Assembly: GCF_000745345.1 (NCBI RefSeq)
Contig: NZ_JQNR01000005.1
Coordinates: 186,001 to 250,000 of the forward strand
From: Actinacidiphila yeochonensis CN732
GTDB lineage: Bacteria; Actinomycetota; Actinomycetes; Streptomycetales; Streptomycetaceae
Direction of reading: 5' to 3'
Length of the DNA: 64,000 bases
Part shown: positions 18,664-27,219 of the stretch, piece after piece
How the letters are laid out: each line of letters starts with the position of its first letter
Position numbering within the stretch: position 1 is the first letter of the stretch
Translations under genes and position numbers: made by a program
Notes under the pieces: generated by a model
Seen by the model: only the letters and a program-made list of their open reading frames with translations
The model's database searches: none
What the model was told of the DNA's origin: nothing

Positions 18664-19035
18664 GACAGCAACAGTGAGGGTACCTTCCGCATTCCCGCGC
18701 CGGTGCGGCACCGGTCACCCCGAGGGCTGGCGCACCGGACCTCCCTCCGGACCTCCCGGGCTCCCGCCTGGCGGCCCCGCGGGTTCCACGCGGCCTCCGG
18801 GCCTCGGATCCACCCGTCCGAGCCCCCCACGCCCCGCGTGAGCCCCGTACGGGCGGCTCGGGGCGGGCGCCTCGAGCCGGGCTCGCAGAGCGGCATACAG
18901 GTCCCCGCGGTCCTACCCGCATCCGCTACCCTGTCCTGGGCCGTCGTCTTCGGCGGCCCAGGACTCTCACCGACCCGATGAGGACCGCCCGGCCGCGTAT
19001 CGCTCCGGGTACCCACCGGACTCCCGGCGAGACCC
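18664..19035. other. Intergenic region between monooxygenase operon and tRNA-Arg
   Basis: About 370 bp, GC-rich, with no supportable gene. It contains the promoters of the divergent monooxygenase operon and of the tRNA gene. Nothing else was identified. Confidence 0.4.
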
Positions 19036-19108
19036 GCCTCAGTAGCTCAGGGGATAGAGCACGGCTCTCCTAAAGCCGGTGTCGCAGGTTCGAATCCTGC
19101 CTGGGGCA
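19036..19108 (+). tRNA. tRNA-Arg (anticodon CCU)
   Basis: 73 nt forming a full cloverleaf. The acceptor stem is GCCTCAG with CTGGGGC plus discriminator A. The D-arm contains AGCTCAGGGGATAGAGC. The anticodon stem CGGCT/AGCCG encloses the loop CTCCTAA with anticodon CCT, and the T-arm is GCAGGTTCGAATCCTGC. CCA is not encoded. It reads the AGG codon. tRNA genes often host integrated elements, but no integrase is seen downstream within the window. Confidence 0.97.
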
Positions 19109-19269
19109 CAGCCCGCCCGACGCGGTGTGGACGCAGATCAGCAAAGGCCAGGTCCGGAGCCCTCCGGACCTGGCCTTTCACCTTCCCCGGTCCCGTGCTC
19201 GGCTTCTGAGCACCCGAGAACGGTCGGCCTCCTGCCGGGCGAAGCCCGGCAGGAGGCCACGGGTGCTCG

Positions 19270-19518
19270 CTACACGAAGTGCACGATGACGCGGCCGCCG
19301 TTCCCGGCGTCGACCTCGTAGCGGCGGTAGAGCTTCTTCAGATGGGGCTGCCCGAGGGTGGCCAGCACACGTGCCCTCAGCTTGCCGGACCCCTTTCCGG
19401 GGATGATCTCGACCCGTTCGGCCTTCGTGGCCGCGGCTTTGAAGATGATCTGCCGGACGGCGTTGTCGATGTCGCGGTCGCTCCTGAACAGGGGGTGCAG
19501 GTCGAGGGTGAGTGTCAC
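19270..19518 (-). CDS. Small Smr-domain protein
   Basis: Encodes 82 residues from GTG (VTLTLDLHPLFRSDRDID), with GGAG about eight bases upstream. Essentially the whole protein is a Smr fold: the LDLH motif, a helix pairing region, and EIIPGKGSGKLRARVLATL, which matches the HGxGxG-type loop (here PGKGSGKL), ending RVIVHFV. Smr domains in MutS2 and related proteins bind or cut branched nucleic acid or RNA. In this short form the loop has Pro-Gly in place of His-Gly. The long upstream open frame is not protein-like. Confidence 0.82.
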   Translation of the reverse strand: MTLTLDLHPLFRSDRDIDNAVRQIIFKAAATKAERVEIIPGKGSGKLRARVLATLGQPHLKKLYRRYEVDAGNGGRVIVHFV

Positions 19519-19703
19519 GGGCTCGCTCCGTCTTCTTCCGGTCCGGTACAGCCGCGGCGCGGCCTCCCAAGGTGCCTGGCTCCGGCCCCCGGAGGGCGGA
19601 TCGGGCTCCTGGGGGGCCGGTCTCGGACGCGGCACCCACGTCGCCGGCGCAGTGCACCGCACCGCACCATCGCCAAGGATCGCACCCCGGCGTCCGGCTT
19701 CCG

Positions 19704-20540
19704 CTACGGCTTCCGGGCCACTCCGCCGCACATGGCGACCTCGGTGTCCTGCACCTCTCCCGCGGTCCCCGGGTCAGGGCGCCAGTTGTGCACCAGGACC
19801 ACACCGGGGTCGACCAGTCGCAGTTCGTGGAAGAACGGCTCGACCTCCTCCCTGGAGCGGTTGCGGGCCGGGATGCCCCGCTTGGCGTACTCCGCCACCA
19901 CGGTGCCCATGGGTTTCGGGCTGGAGTCCGTGGTGACCGTCGATATCGCCAGGTAGCTACCGGACGGCAGCCGGTCCAGGTAGCCGCGCACCAGCTTGTA
20001 CGCGGCCTGGTCGTCGAGGACGAACTGGAGGACGGCGATCATCGAGAGCCCCACCGGCCGCGAGAAGTCCAGGGTGTCCCGCACTTCGGGGGAGTCGAGG
20101 ATCGCGCCGGGGTCGTTCATGTCCGCGTGGATGTAGGTGATCCGCCCCTCGGGGGTCCCGGTCAGCCGCGCTCCGGCGTGTGCCAGCACGATGGGGTCGT
20201 TGTCCACGTAGACGACGCGCGCCGAGGGGGTGACGGCCTGGACGATCTCGTGCAGGTTGGGTGAGGTCGGGATGCCGGTGCCGACGTCCAGGAACTGGTC
20301 GACGCCCTGCTGTGCGATCCAGCGGGCCGAGCGGTGCATGAACTTGCGGTTCTCCCGCATCGAGACCCGCAGGCTCGGCCAGCTCTCCAGCATGCGGTCG
20401 GCAGCGGCCTGGTCGATCGGGTAGTTGTCCTTGCCCCCGAGGATGAAGTCGTAGACGCGCGCCGAGTGCGCGACGCTCGTGTCGATCTTCGGGGGTTCGA
20501 AGGTCGACGGCCGTTGCGTCCAGGACATGTCGTCGGACAT
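19704..20540 (-). CDS. DUF574-family SAM-dependent methyltransferase
   Basis: Encodes 278 residues from MSDDMSWTQRP, with AAGGAGA four to five bases before the ATG. Family hallmarks are VAHSARVYDFILGGKDNYPID at about residues 22-42, the SAM-binding strand FLDVGTGIPTSPNLHE, VVYVDNDPIVLAHA, and ADMNDPGAIL. These proteins are very numerous in Streptomyces (PF04672) and no physiological substrate is established. The gene follows the Smr gene region on the same strand but 185 bp away, so cotranscription is unclear. Confidence 0.9.
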   Translation of the reverse strand: MSDDMSWTQRPSTFEPPKIDTSVAHSARVYDFILGGKDNYPIDQAAADRMLESWPSLRVSMRENRKFMHRSARWIAQQGVDQFLDVGTGIPTSPNLHEIVQAVTPSARVVYVDNDPIVLAHAGARLTGTPEGRITYIHADMNDPGAILDSPEVRDTLDFSRPVGLSMIAVLQFVLDDQAAYKLVRGYLDRLPSGSYLAISTVTTDSSPKPMGTVVAEYAKRGIPARNRSREEVEPFFHELRLVDPGVVLVHNWRPDPGTAGEVQDTEVAMCGGVARKP

Positions 20541-21076
20541 CGGATCTCCTTGGGAAGTACGTGTGCCGGAACTGCCGCGACCGGCTGGGTACCGTTCCCG
20601 CGCGCCGGGGAGGGCCGTCCCCCGGGGAAGGCACCGGCCGCTTGGGCTACGGCCGCCCCCGGGACCGCCACAGCGGTTCCAGAGCTCTGGTCGGCGGGTG
20701 GTCGCGGGTGGTGCCTGTTCCTGGGCATGGGGCGCGCCGCATGCGAGGTACGGCTCCAGGGTGCGGGCCAATCCCGCCTCCTCCCCCAGCGGCCTCCGCA
20801 GCAGTCTGCCATCTGCCGGGTGGGAAGCACATGCCGGACCGGACACCGTGGAATTGCCAACCCCCTTCCTGCTATGGGCTTTTCGAGCAGGACGCGGGGA
20901 AGCTGTGCCGCTTGCGGCCCTGGGTTTCCCGGGCCCGCGAGCCGCGGGGGCGGACGGGTCCGGGAGAGCCCAGGACGGCACCCAGAGGGGTACGGGGGCG
21001 GAGGCTGCCCTGAGCGGGGACCTACTCTTGGGGAAAAGGCCGGCAGAAACGGCTGGCGAGGAGGGTGGCGTCCTTG
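20541..21076. other. About 530 bp intergenic region
   Basis: Divergent promoter region between the DUF574 methyltransferase and the pseudouridine synthase. No supportable gene or clear structural element was seen. Confidence 0.4.
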
Positions 21077-22132
21077 GTGCGCAGACCGGGGCGGAAGGCC
21101 CCGCCGTCGCCGTTGCCGCAGCGCGACGGGGTCGACGCTGTGCGGGTACGGCTCCCGGGGGTGCCAGGGGGCGGCCCGGGCTCCGCGTCCTGGGACACGG
21201 TCGGCGCCTACCTCGCCGCGCGCTACGGCCCGGCCGTGGGGGCCGGCCGGGTGGAGGCGATGGTGGCGCAGGGCCGCTTCGTCACCGTGCACGGGGCGGT
21301 CACGGGCGACACACCTTATGAGGCCGGTTTGTGGATCTGGTTCCACCGGGACCGGCCGGCCGAGCGGCCCGTGCCCTTCCCTGTCCGGGTGATCCACCAG
21401 GACGAGCGGATCGTGGTCGCGGACAAGCCGCACTTCCTGGCGACCACACCGCGCGGCAGCCATGTCGCCGAGACGGCGCTGGCCCGGCTGCGGCACAGCC
21501 TGGACCTCCCGCAGCTCACGCCCGCGCACCGGCTGGACCTCCTCACCGCGGGGCTGGTGCTGTTCGTCGTGGACCCGCGGCTGCGGGGCGCCTACCAGAA
21601 CCTCTTCCGCGACCGCCTGGTGCGCAAGGAGTACGAGGCGGTCGCACCGTACGACCCAGGGATGCCGCTTCCGCTCACGGTTCGCAGCCGGATCGTCAAG
21701 GAGCGCGGGCAGCTGGCCGCCCAGGAGGTGCCCGGCCCGGTGAACGCGGTCACCCGCGTCGAACTCCTGGACCGCCGGGGCGGACTCGGCCGCTACCTGC
21801 TGCTGCCCGAGACCGGGCGTACGCACCAGTTGCGCGTGCACATGAACGCGCTGGGGCTGCCGCTGCTGAACGACCCGGTGTACCCGCGAGTGCTCCCCGG
21901 CGCCTTGGAGGTCCAGGACCTGCCCTCGGAGGGGGAACTCCTGGAGGCGCCGGTGGAGGCCGGCGGGCCCGGGCCGCAAGGCGTCGGGGGACCAGGCGGG
22001 CGGTTCACGGCGCCGCTCCAGTTGCTGGCCCGCGTACTGGAGTTCACCGACCCCGTGAGCGGCGGTCCGATGCGCTTCGAGAGCACACGCACCCTTGAGG
22101 CGTGGTCGGACGACGCGGCCGCGAGGGGCTGA
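21077..22132 (+). CDS. RluA-family RNA pseudouridine synthase
   Basis: Encodes 351 residues. It isomerises uridine to pseudouridine in rRNA or tRNA. The catalytic motif HRLDLLTAGLVLF carries the conserved Asp, and the family features VRVIHQDERIVVADKPHFLATTP, FRDRLVRKEYEAVAP and LLPETGRTHQLRVHMNALGLPLLNDPVYP are all present. The first ~90 residues hold an S4-like region (VGAGRVEAMVAQGRFVTVHG). Start choice: AGGAGG at 21059-21064 is 12 bases before GTG 21077 and 9 before TTG 21074, while GTG 21065 would abut it. The target RNA cannot be told from sequence alone. Confidence 0.87.
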   Translation: MRRPGRKAPPSPLPQRDGVDAVRVRLPGVPGGGPGSASWDTVGAYLAARYGPAVGAGRVEAMVAQGRFVTVHGAVTGDTPYEAGLWIWFHRDRPAERPVPFPVRVIHQDERIVVADKPHFLATTPRGSHVAETALARLRHSLDLPQLTPAHRLDLLTAGLVLFVVDPRLRGAYQNLFRDRLVRKEYEAVAPYDPGMPLPLTVRSRIVKERGQLAAQEVPGPVNAVTRVELLDRRGGLGRYLLLPETGRTHQLRVHMNALGLPLLNDPVYPRVLPGALEVQDLPSEGELLEAPVEAGGPGPQGVGGPGGRFTAPLQLLARVLEFTDPVSGGPMRFESTRTLEAWSDDAAARG

Positions 22133-22160
22133 AGCCCGCCCCGGCGTCAGGCATCAGGCC

Positions 22161-22195
22161 AGCCGTCAGCCGTCAGCCGTCAGCCGTCAGCCGTC
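22161..22195 (+). repeat. Tandem repeat, 5 x 7 bp (AGCCGTC)
   Basis: Five perfect head-to-tail copies of AGCCGTC between the pseudouridine synthase and the convergent VOC gene. The last copy overlaps the stop codon of the VOC gene on the minus strand. Such a short perfect array is prone to copy-number slippage. Confidence 0.9.
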
Positions 22196-22982
22196 AGGAC
22201 ATGGTCGGCGCCGGCTCCAGGACGGCGAACGGGGCGCCCTCGGGGTCCTTCAGCAGGGCGATGCGGCCCACGCCCTCCATGTCGGTGGCCGGCATCACGA
22301 CCGTGCCGTGGTGTGCGGTGGCGGCCTCGACGGTCACGTCGGCGTCGGCGACACCGAAGTACGGCTGCCAGTAGCTGCCGTCGGGGAGCATGTCCGGTGA
22401 GAGCTGCATGATGCCGCCGTGGGACAGCTCCTGCCCGCCTCCGGCACGGGAGACGACCGTGTAGACGCCCGCCCCGCCCGGCAGGGGCATGCCCTCGCTG
22501 TCCCAGGAGAACACGGAGGAGTAGAAGCGCACCGCCTGGGCGCTGTCCGGGGTGTAGAGCTCGGTCCAGCAGAGCGCGCCCGCGCCGACCCGGTCCAGGC
22601 CCTTGGTTGCGGCGGGCTGCCAGACGGCGAACTCGGCGCCCGCGGGATCGGCGTAGGTGGCCCGGCGGCCACGGTCGAAGACGTCCGCCGGCGCGGCCCG
22701 GACACTGCCGCCCGCCTGCTCGACCGCCTTGGTGGTGGCGTCGGCGTCGGCCGTCTCGAAGTAGACCGTCCACACCGGGGCGGCACCGTCGCCCTGGAGG
22801 GGGCCAGCGGCCGCCACCGTCCGGCCGTCGAGCTGGAACATGCCGTAGCCGCCTGCCTGTGGGCCCGCGGACTGGAACTCCCAGCCGAACAGCGCCTTGT
22901 AGAACGCCGCCGCGGCGGCGACATCCCGGCTGCCGAGGTCGAGCCAGTCCGGCGCGCCGGGCACGTAGTCGTCACTGAGCAT
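22194..22982 (-). CDS. VOC (glyoxalase/bleomycin-resistance) family protein, two-domain
   Basis: Encodes 262 residues from MLSDDYVPGAPDWLDLGSRD, with GGAGGA six bases upstream. Two VOC domains in tandem: the first about 10-125 (WLDLGSRDVAAAAAFYKALFGWEF ... ATYADPAGAEFAVWQP), the second about 135-260 (CWTELYTPDSAQAVRFYSSVFSW ... ALLKDPEGAPFAVLEP). Two-domain proteins of this type are often called glyoxalase or hydroxylase-like, but most have no known reaction. Convergent with the pseudouridine synthase across a heptamer repeat array. Confidence 0.87.
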   Translation of the reverse strand: MLSDDYVPGAPDWLDLGSRDVAAAAAFYKALFGWEFQSAGPQAGGYGMFQLDGRTVAAAGPLQGDGAAPVWTVYFETADADATTKAVEQAGGSVRAAPADVFDRGRRATYADPAGAEFAVWQPAATKGLDRVGAGALCWTELYTPDSAQAVRFYSSVFSWDSEGMPLPGGAGVYTVVSRAGGGQELSHGGIMQLSPDMLPDGSYWQPYFGVADADVTVEAATAHHGTVVMPATDMEGVGRIALLKDPEGAPFAVLEPAPTMS

Positions 22983-23225
22983 CGTGCCGTCCTCCGTTGG
23001 ATGCGGGGTCTGTTGGAGGGAGGCCGGGGATGTGCCGTTTCGGGGCGCTATGGCTCCGACGGGGACGTTGTGCACTCCCTCACACCCAGCATGGCAGCCA
23101 TGGCCGCGCCCCGCCGGTCGGCGCAGGTCAGGACCCTCACAAAGGGCCTGCGGGCGGAGTCGGCGGGCTCGCGCCGGCGGTATTCCGGTACGGGGCTGTC
23201 GGTGGCGGCCTCTAGTGTGGTTCGC

Positions 23226-23429
23226 ATGGACGGGGGAGATCTCGATCAGGCGAACGCCGCGCTGCGCGCGTACGTGCAGGCGCACGGTGACCGGCCGTGG
23301 ACGGCCGACGAACTCGCCGAGCTGGCGCGGTTGCGTGCCCAGTGGACGGCGGCGACCCGCAACCGGGTGGAGATACGCCCGGTGGCGGGGCCGCTGTGCG
23401 GCGCCTCCGTGGTCACCACCGCCGCCTGA
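23226..23429 (+). CDS. Small conserved hypothetical protein
   Basis: Encodes 67 residues (MDGGDLDQANAALRAYVQ). The core reads as two short helices with a W-T-x-D/E-E-L-A-x-L motif (DRPWTADELAELARLRAQWTAA). The layout resembles small actinobacterial proteins annotated only as hypothetical. The ribosome binding site is weak, and the frame stays open far upstream, antisense to the VOC gene, which is a shadow. It is followed by a strong hairpin, which supports a real transcript end. No function can be assigned. Confidence 0.6.
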   Translation: MDGGDLDQANAALRAYVQAHGDRPWTADELAELARLRAQWTAATRNRVEIRPVAGPLCGASVVTTAA

Positions 23430-23458
23430 GAGGCCGGCCCGGGCCGGCGCCCACACTC

Positions 23459-23496
23459 TTGGACGCCTGCCGCGCCCTTGCACGGCAGGCGTCCAA
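23459..23496. terminator. Strong terminator hairpin
   Basis: Perfect 14-bp inverted repeat TTGGACGCCTGCCG / CGGCAGGCGTCCAA around a 10-base loop, 30 bp after the stop of the small + strand gene and facing the 3' end of panD. It has no T-tract. Probably serves both directions. Confidence 0.75.
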
Positions 23497-23610
23497 GGGC
23501 GCCCGAGGACGCCGACGCCCCGCTGACCGGTGTGCGGACGGTCAGGGTCAGGGCCGCCGGGCCGCTTCCAGGAGGCGCCAGGAGGGGTGCCAGAGCCCCG
23601 TCCAGCCCCG

Positions 23611-24033
23611 TCAGACCCTGGCCACGGCGTGGGGGGGACGGACCGAGTCGCTTCCGGGAGAGGGCTCCGCCGTGTCGCTCCCGAGGGCGACGATCTTGTT
23701 GGCGGAGTCGACGTGGACCACGGACGGCCGCAGGGCCCGTGCCTCGGCGTCGTCGACCTGCGCGTAGCTGATGAGGATCACCATGTCACCCGGGTGGACG
23801 AGGTGGGCCGCCGCGCCGTTGATGCCGATGACGCCCGAGCCGCGCTCGCCCTCGATGACGTAGGTCTCCAGCCGGGCGCCGTTGGTGATGTCGACGATGT
23901 GGACGAGCTCGCCGGGCAGCAGGTCGGCGGCGTCCATGAGGTCTGCGTCGATGGTGACGGAACCCACGTAGTGCAGGTCAGCCTGGGTCACGGTGGCCCG
24001 GTGGATCTTGGACTTGAACATGGTGCGCAGCAC
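23611..24033 (-). CDS. panD: Aspartate 1-decarboxylase PanD
   Basis: Encodes 140 residues. PanD makes beta-alanine from aspartate for pantothenate and coenzyme A. The start [29 protein letters not shown] is canonical. The self-cleavage site is Gly24-Ser25, whose Ser becomes the pyruvoyl cofactor; Lys9 and Tyr22 of the family active site are present, as is [26 protein letters not shown]. The C-terminal tail after about residue 118 is a short disordered extension ([17 protein letters not shown]), common in actinobacteria. The gene stands alone; no panB or panC is in the window. Confidence 0.96.
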   Translation of the reverse strand: MLRTMFKSKIHRATVTQADLHYVGSVTIDADLMDAADLLPGELVHIVDITNGARLETYVIEGERGSGVIGINGAAAHLVHPGDMVILISYAQVDDAEARALRPSVVHVDSANKIVALGSDTAEPSPGSDSVRPPHAVARV

Positions 24034-24266
24034 GGTGCCGCCTCCCGGTCACAGAACAGGTCGCGTCCCCGTCCGGGGTACGCGCCGACCCCTCAAGGGT
24101 AGGGCGGCCCGCGGGAAGGGCCGCAGCCGGTGCCGGATGAGTGCGGAACGTCTCAGCGCGAGAGGCGCGGGCCCGGCGGCCTCCGGGCCCGGAGGGCGCC
24201 GGACGCCGCGATGGCGTGGAAGTGCGGCCCTGCCTGCCACGACGCGCACGGGGGCACGCTCATTGA

Positions 24267-24283
24267 ATACCCCTAGGGGGTAT
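24267..24283. promoter_or_regulatory. CsoR-type copper operator
   Basis: ATACCCC-TAG-GGGGTAT, a perfect 7-3-7 inverted repeat 87 bp upstream of copZ. It matches the A/T-flanked G/C-tract palindrome bound by copper-sensing CsoR repressors in actinobacteria. A TATAAC hexamer overlaps the right edge (24281-24286) and could be the -10, so a bound repressor would block RNA polymerase. It explains how copZ and the ATPase would be induced by Cu(I). No csoR gene is in the window. Confidence 0.88.
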
Positions 24284-24369
24284 AACCTGGGCGGTGTGGG
24301 CGAAACGCGCCCTGTCACCCGGCACCTGGGTACCGGCCCGCGGGCGTACCCGCAGAGGAGGAGCACATC

Positions 24370-24582
24370 ATGAGCGAGGCGGTCTACTCCGTATCCGGTA
24401 TGAGCTGCGGCCACTGCGAGTCGGCGATCAGCCAGGAGGTCGGCGCGCTCCCTGGCGTCACCTCGGTGAAGGCGGTCGCCGGGACGGGGCTGGTGACCAT
24501 CGCCTCGGAACAGCCTCTCGACGACGCGGCCGTGCGCGCGGCCGTCGACGAGGCCGGGTTCGAACTCGTCGGAAGGGCCTGA
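24370..24582 (+). CDS. copZ: Copper chaperone CopZ (heavy-metal-associated domain)
   Basis: Encodes 70 residues from MSEAVYSVSGMSCGHCESAI, with AGGAGG seven to eight bases before the ATG. It is a single ferredoxin-like HMA domain with Cu(I) ligands Cys13 and Cys16 in the MSCGHC motif. It carries Cu(I) in the cytoplasm and hands it to the ATPase encoded 120 bp downstream. The CsoR-type palindrome just upstream predicts copper induction of both genes. Confidence 0.94.
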   Translation: MSEAVYSVSGMSCGHCESAISQEVGALPGVTSVKAVAGTGLVTIASEQPLDDAAVRAAVDEAGFELVGRA

Positions 24583-24702
24583 CCGGCCGCGACTCAGACG
24601 GGCCCGCGAGCCGTTCCGGGGCCTCCGGCGCGGCTTCCCGCCGCCGCCAGACGCCCCGGGCCCGCAGAGCCGCCCCGGAACCCGCCGCCTACGGACGCGA
24701 GG

Positions 24703-27140
24703 ATGACCGACCCGACCTTCGACCAGGGAGTCCAGGGAGTGGATGTGACCACCGCCACCGCACACACGCACAGCGGGTCCGAGCCGCGCCGGGTGGAGCT
24801 GGTGATCGGCGGGATGACGTGCGCCTCCTGCGCCGCCCGGATCGAGAAGAAGCTCAACCGGATGGACGGGGTGGCGGCGACCGTCAACTACGCCACGGAG
24901 AAGGCCCGGGTCCAGTACGCCGACGGGGTTGCGGTGAGCGACCTGGTCGCCATGGTGGAGGCCACCGGCTACACCGCGACGGCACCGGCGCCCTCCACCG
25001 TCCCGGAGGGGGCGAAGGCGTCGTCGGCGACCGGGGATGGCCCGGGGGCGTCGTCGGCAACCGGCGGGGCCCCCGACGCCGGGGCCGGCACGGCCTCCCC
25101 GGAGTTCCGGGGCGCCCCGGCGCGGAAGACGCCGAGGCCGGACAGCGATCCGGCGCTGACGTCGTTGCGCCGCCGCCTGGTCACCGCCGTGTCGCTGGCC
25201 GTCCCGGTGGTCGTGCTGTCCATGGTGCCCGCACTGCAGTTCACCTACTGGCAGTGGGTGGCGCTCGTCCTGACGTCTCCTGTGGTCGCCTATGCGGCAT
25301 GGCCGTTCCACCGCGCGGCTCTCGTCAACGCCCGCCACGGGGCGGCCACCATGGACACCCTGGTGTCCGTCGGCACCCTGGCCGCCTATGGGTGGTCGGT
25401 GTGGGCGCTGTTCCTCGGGGGCGCGGGGATGCCCGGTATGACGCACCCGTTCACGTTCCGGGTCTCGCAGAGCGGCGGGTCCGACCAGATCTACCTGGAG
25501 GCGGCCGCAGGGGTGACCGCGTTCCTCCTGGCGGGGCGGTACTTCGAGGCGGGGGCGAAGCGCCGGGCGGGCGCGGCCCTGCGGGCCCTGCTGGAACTGG
25601 GCGCCAAGGACGCCGCCGTACTGCGTGACGGACGTGAGGTACGGGTGCCGCTCGGCGCGCTGGCGGTGGGCGACCTGTTCGTCGTGCGGCCGGGCGAGAA
25701 GGTCGCCACCGACGGCGTGGTGCGTGAGGGCGGTTCGGCGATCGACGCCTCCCTGCTGACCGGGGAGTCGGTCCCGGTGGAGGTCGGCCCCGGCTCGCCG
25801 GTCACCGGAGCGACGGTGAACGCCGGGGGCCGCATCGTCGTCGAGGCCGTCCGGGTGGGCGCCGACACGCAGTTGGCACGCATGGCCCGGATGGTCGAGG
25901 ACGCGCAGAGCGGCAAGGCAGCGGCGCAACGGCTCGCCGACCGGGTGGCCGGCGTGTTCGTACCCTCCGTGATCGTGCTGGCGCTGGCCACCTTGGGGGT
26001 GTGGCTCGGCCTGGGCCACGACACCGTCGCGGCGTTCACCGCGGCGGTCGCCGTGCTGGTCATCGCCTGCCCGTGCGCCTTGGGCCTGGCCACGCCGACG
26101 GCGCTCCTGGTGGGCACCGGGCGGGGCGCCCAACTGGGCATCCTGATCAAGGGCCCCGAGGTGCTGGAGTCCACCCGGGCGGTGGACACGGTGGTGCTGG
26201 ACAAGACCGGCACGGTCACCACGGGCGCGATGGCGCTGGTGGAGGTGCACCTGGCCGACGGCGAGGACGAGGCGCGGGTGCTGCGCCTCGCGGGAGCCGT
26301 CGAGGACGCCTCCGAGCATCCGGTGGCGCGTGCGGTGGCGGTGGCGGCGCGCGAGCGGTCCGGCCCGCTTCCGGCTGCGGCCGGCTTCGTGAACCTGCCC
26401 GGCCTGGGTGTGCGCGGCGTGGTGGACGGGCAGACGGTGCTCGTCGGCCGGGAGCGGCTGTTCGACGAAGGGGCGCAGAGGCTCCCCGAGCGGCTGGCGC
26501 GCGCCAAGGCGGCCGCGGAGGGCCGGGGGGCACGGCGGTCACAGTGGCCTGGGGCGGGCGCCCCAGGGCCGTCCTGGTGGTCTCCGACACGGTGAAGCCG
26601 ACCAGCGCCGAGGCAGTGCGCCGGCTGCGCGCCCTGGGGCTGCGGCCGGTACTGCTCACCGGTGACAACGCGTCCGCGGCGCGGTCGGTCGCCGCCCAGG
26701 TGGGCATCGACGGGGCCGACGTTCACGCGGAGGTGCTCCCCGAGGACAAGGCGGCCGTGGTGCGCCGCCTCCAGCAGGAGGGCCGGACGGTCGCCATGGT
26801 GGGCGACGGCGTCAACGACGCGGCCGCGCTGGCCCAGGCCGACCTCGGTCTGGCGATGGGCACCGGCACCGACGCGGCGATCGAGGCGGGCGACCTGACG
26901 CTGGTCCGGGGGGACCTGCGTGCGGCGGCCGACGCCATCCGGCTGGCCCGCCGCACCCTGGGGACCATCAAGGCCAACCTGTTCTGGGCGTTCGCCTACA
27001 ACCTGGCGGCGATCCCGCTGGCCGCCGCCGGCCTGCTGAACCCGATGATCGCCGGCGCCGCAATGGCGCTCTCGTCGTTGTTCGTGGTGGGCAACAGCCT
27101 GCGGCTGCGCCGTTTCGCTCCCCTCACCGACGCGTCCTGA
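24703..27140 (+). pseudogene. copA: CopA-type Cu(I) P1B-ATPase, interrupted by a frameshift at about 26527
   Basis: Reading across one shift gives about 812 residues: HMA domain with GMTCASC (Cys40, Cys43), eight membrane helices, TGES at 353-356, CPC at 456-458, phosphorylated Asp500 in DKTGTVTT, SEHPV near 538, then TGDN, GDGVNDAAA and the final two helices. In the sequence as given, the frame breaks after about residue 609 in a run of six G (26525-26530). Read straight through, the protein ends at 26595 after unrelated residues. One extra G, or a -1 slip, restores GGTAVTVAWGGRPRAVLVVSD. The first ORF lacks the ATP-hydrolysis hinge and the last helices, so it should not pump. A sequencing error, a true mutation and slippage are all possible. 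An alternative start is GTG 24745. Confidence 0.85.
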
Positions 27141-27180
27141 CGCGCCGTCCCGGCTCCTCCACGGACGCCAGGGGTGACGG

Positions 27181-27198
27181 ATTGTCAGAATTGTCAGA
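27181..27198 (+). repeat. Tandem 9-bp direct repeat in promoter region
   Basis: ATTGTCAGA occurs twice head to tail (27181-27189 and 27190-27198), 22 bp before the GTG start of the winged-helix gene. Its AT-rich character stands out. It could be a regulator binding site. Confidence 0.45.
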
Positions 27199-27219
27199 GG
27201 TGCGTGTGACCATTGCCGG

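Noticed and set aside
19036..19108. Integrative element at tRNA-Arg
   Set aside because: No integrase, excisionase or repeated tRNA 3' end was seen on either side; downstream genes are ordinary chromosomal ones.
24049..26319. 756-codon minus-strand open frame opposite the copper genes
   Set aside because: It is antisense to copZ and copA, whose motifs are unmistakable; this frame shows His/Arg/Gln-rich low-complexity sequence.
26519..26600. Programmed frameshift as in E. coli copA
   Set aside because: Not fully excluded, but the site is in the middle of the nucleotide-binding domain rather than after the metal-binding domain, and the short product would be a broken pump. Sequencing error or mutation is simpler.
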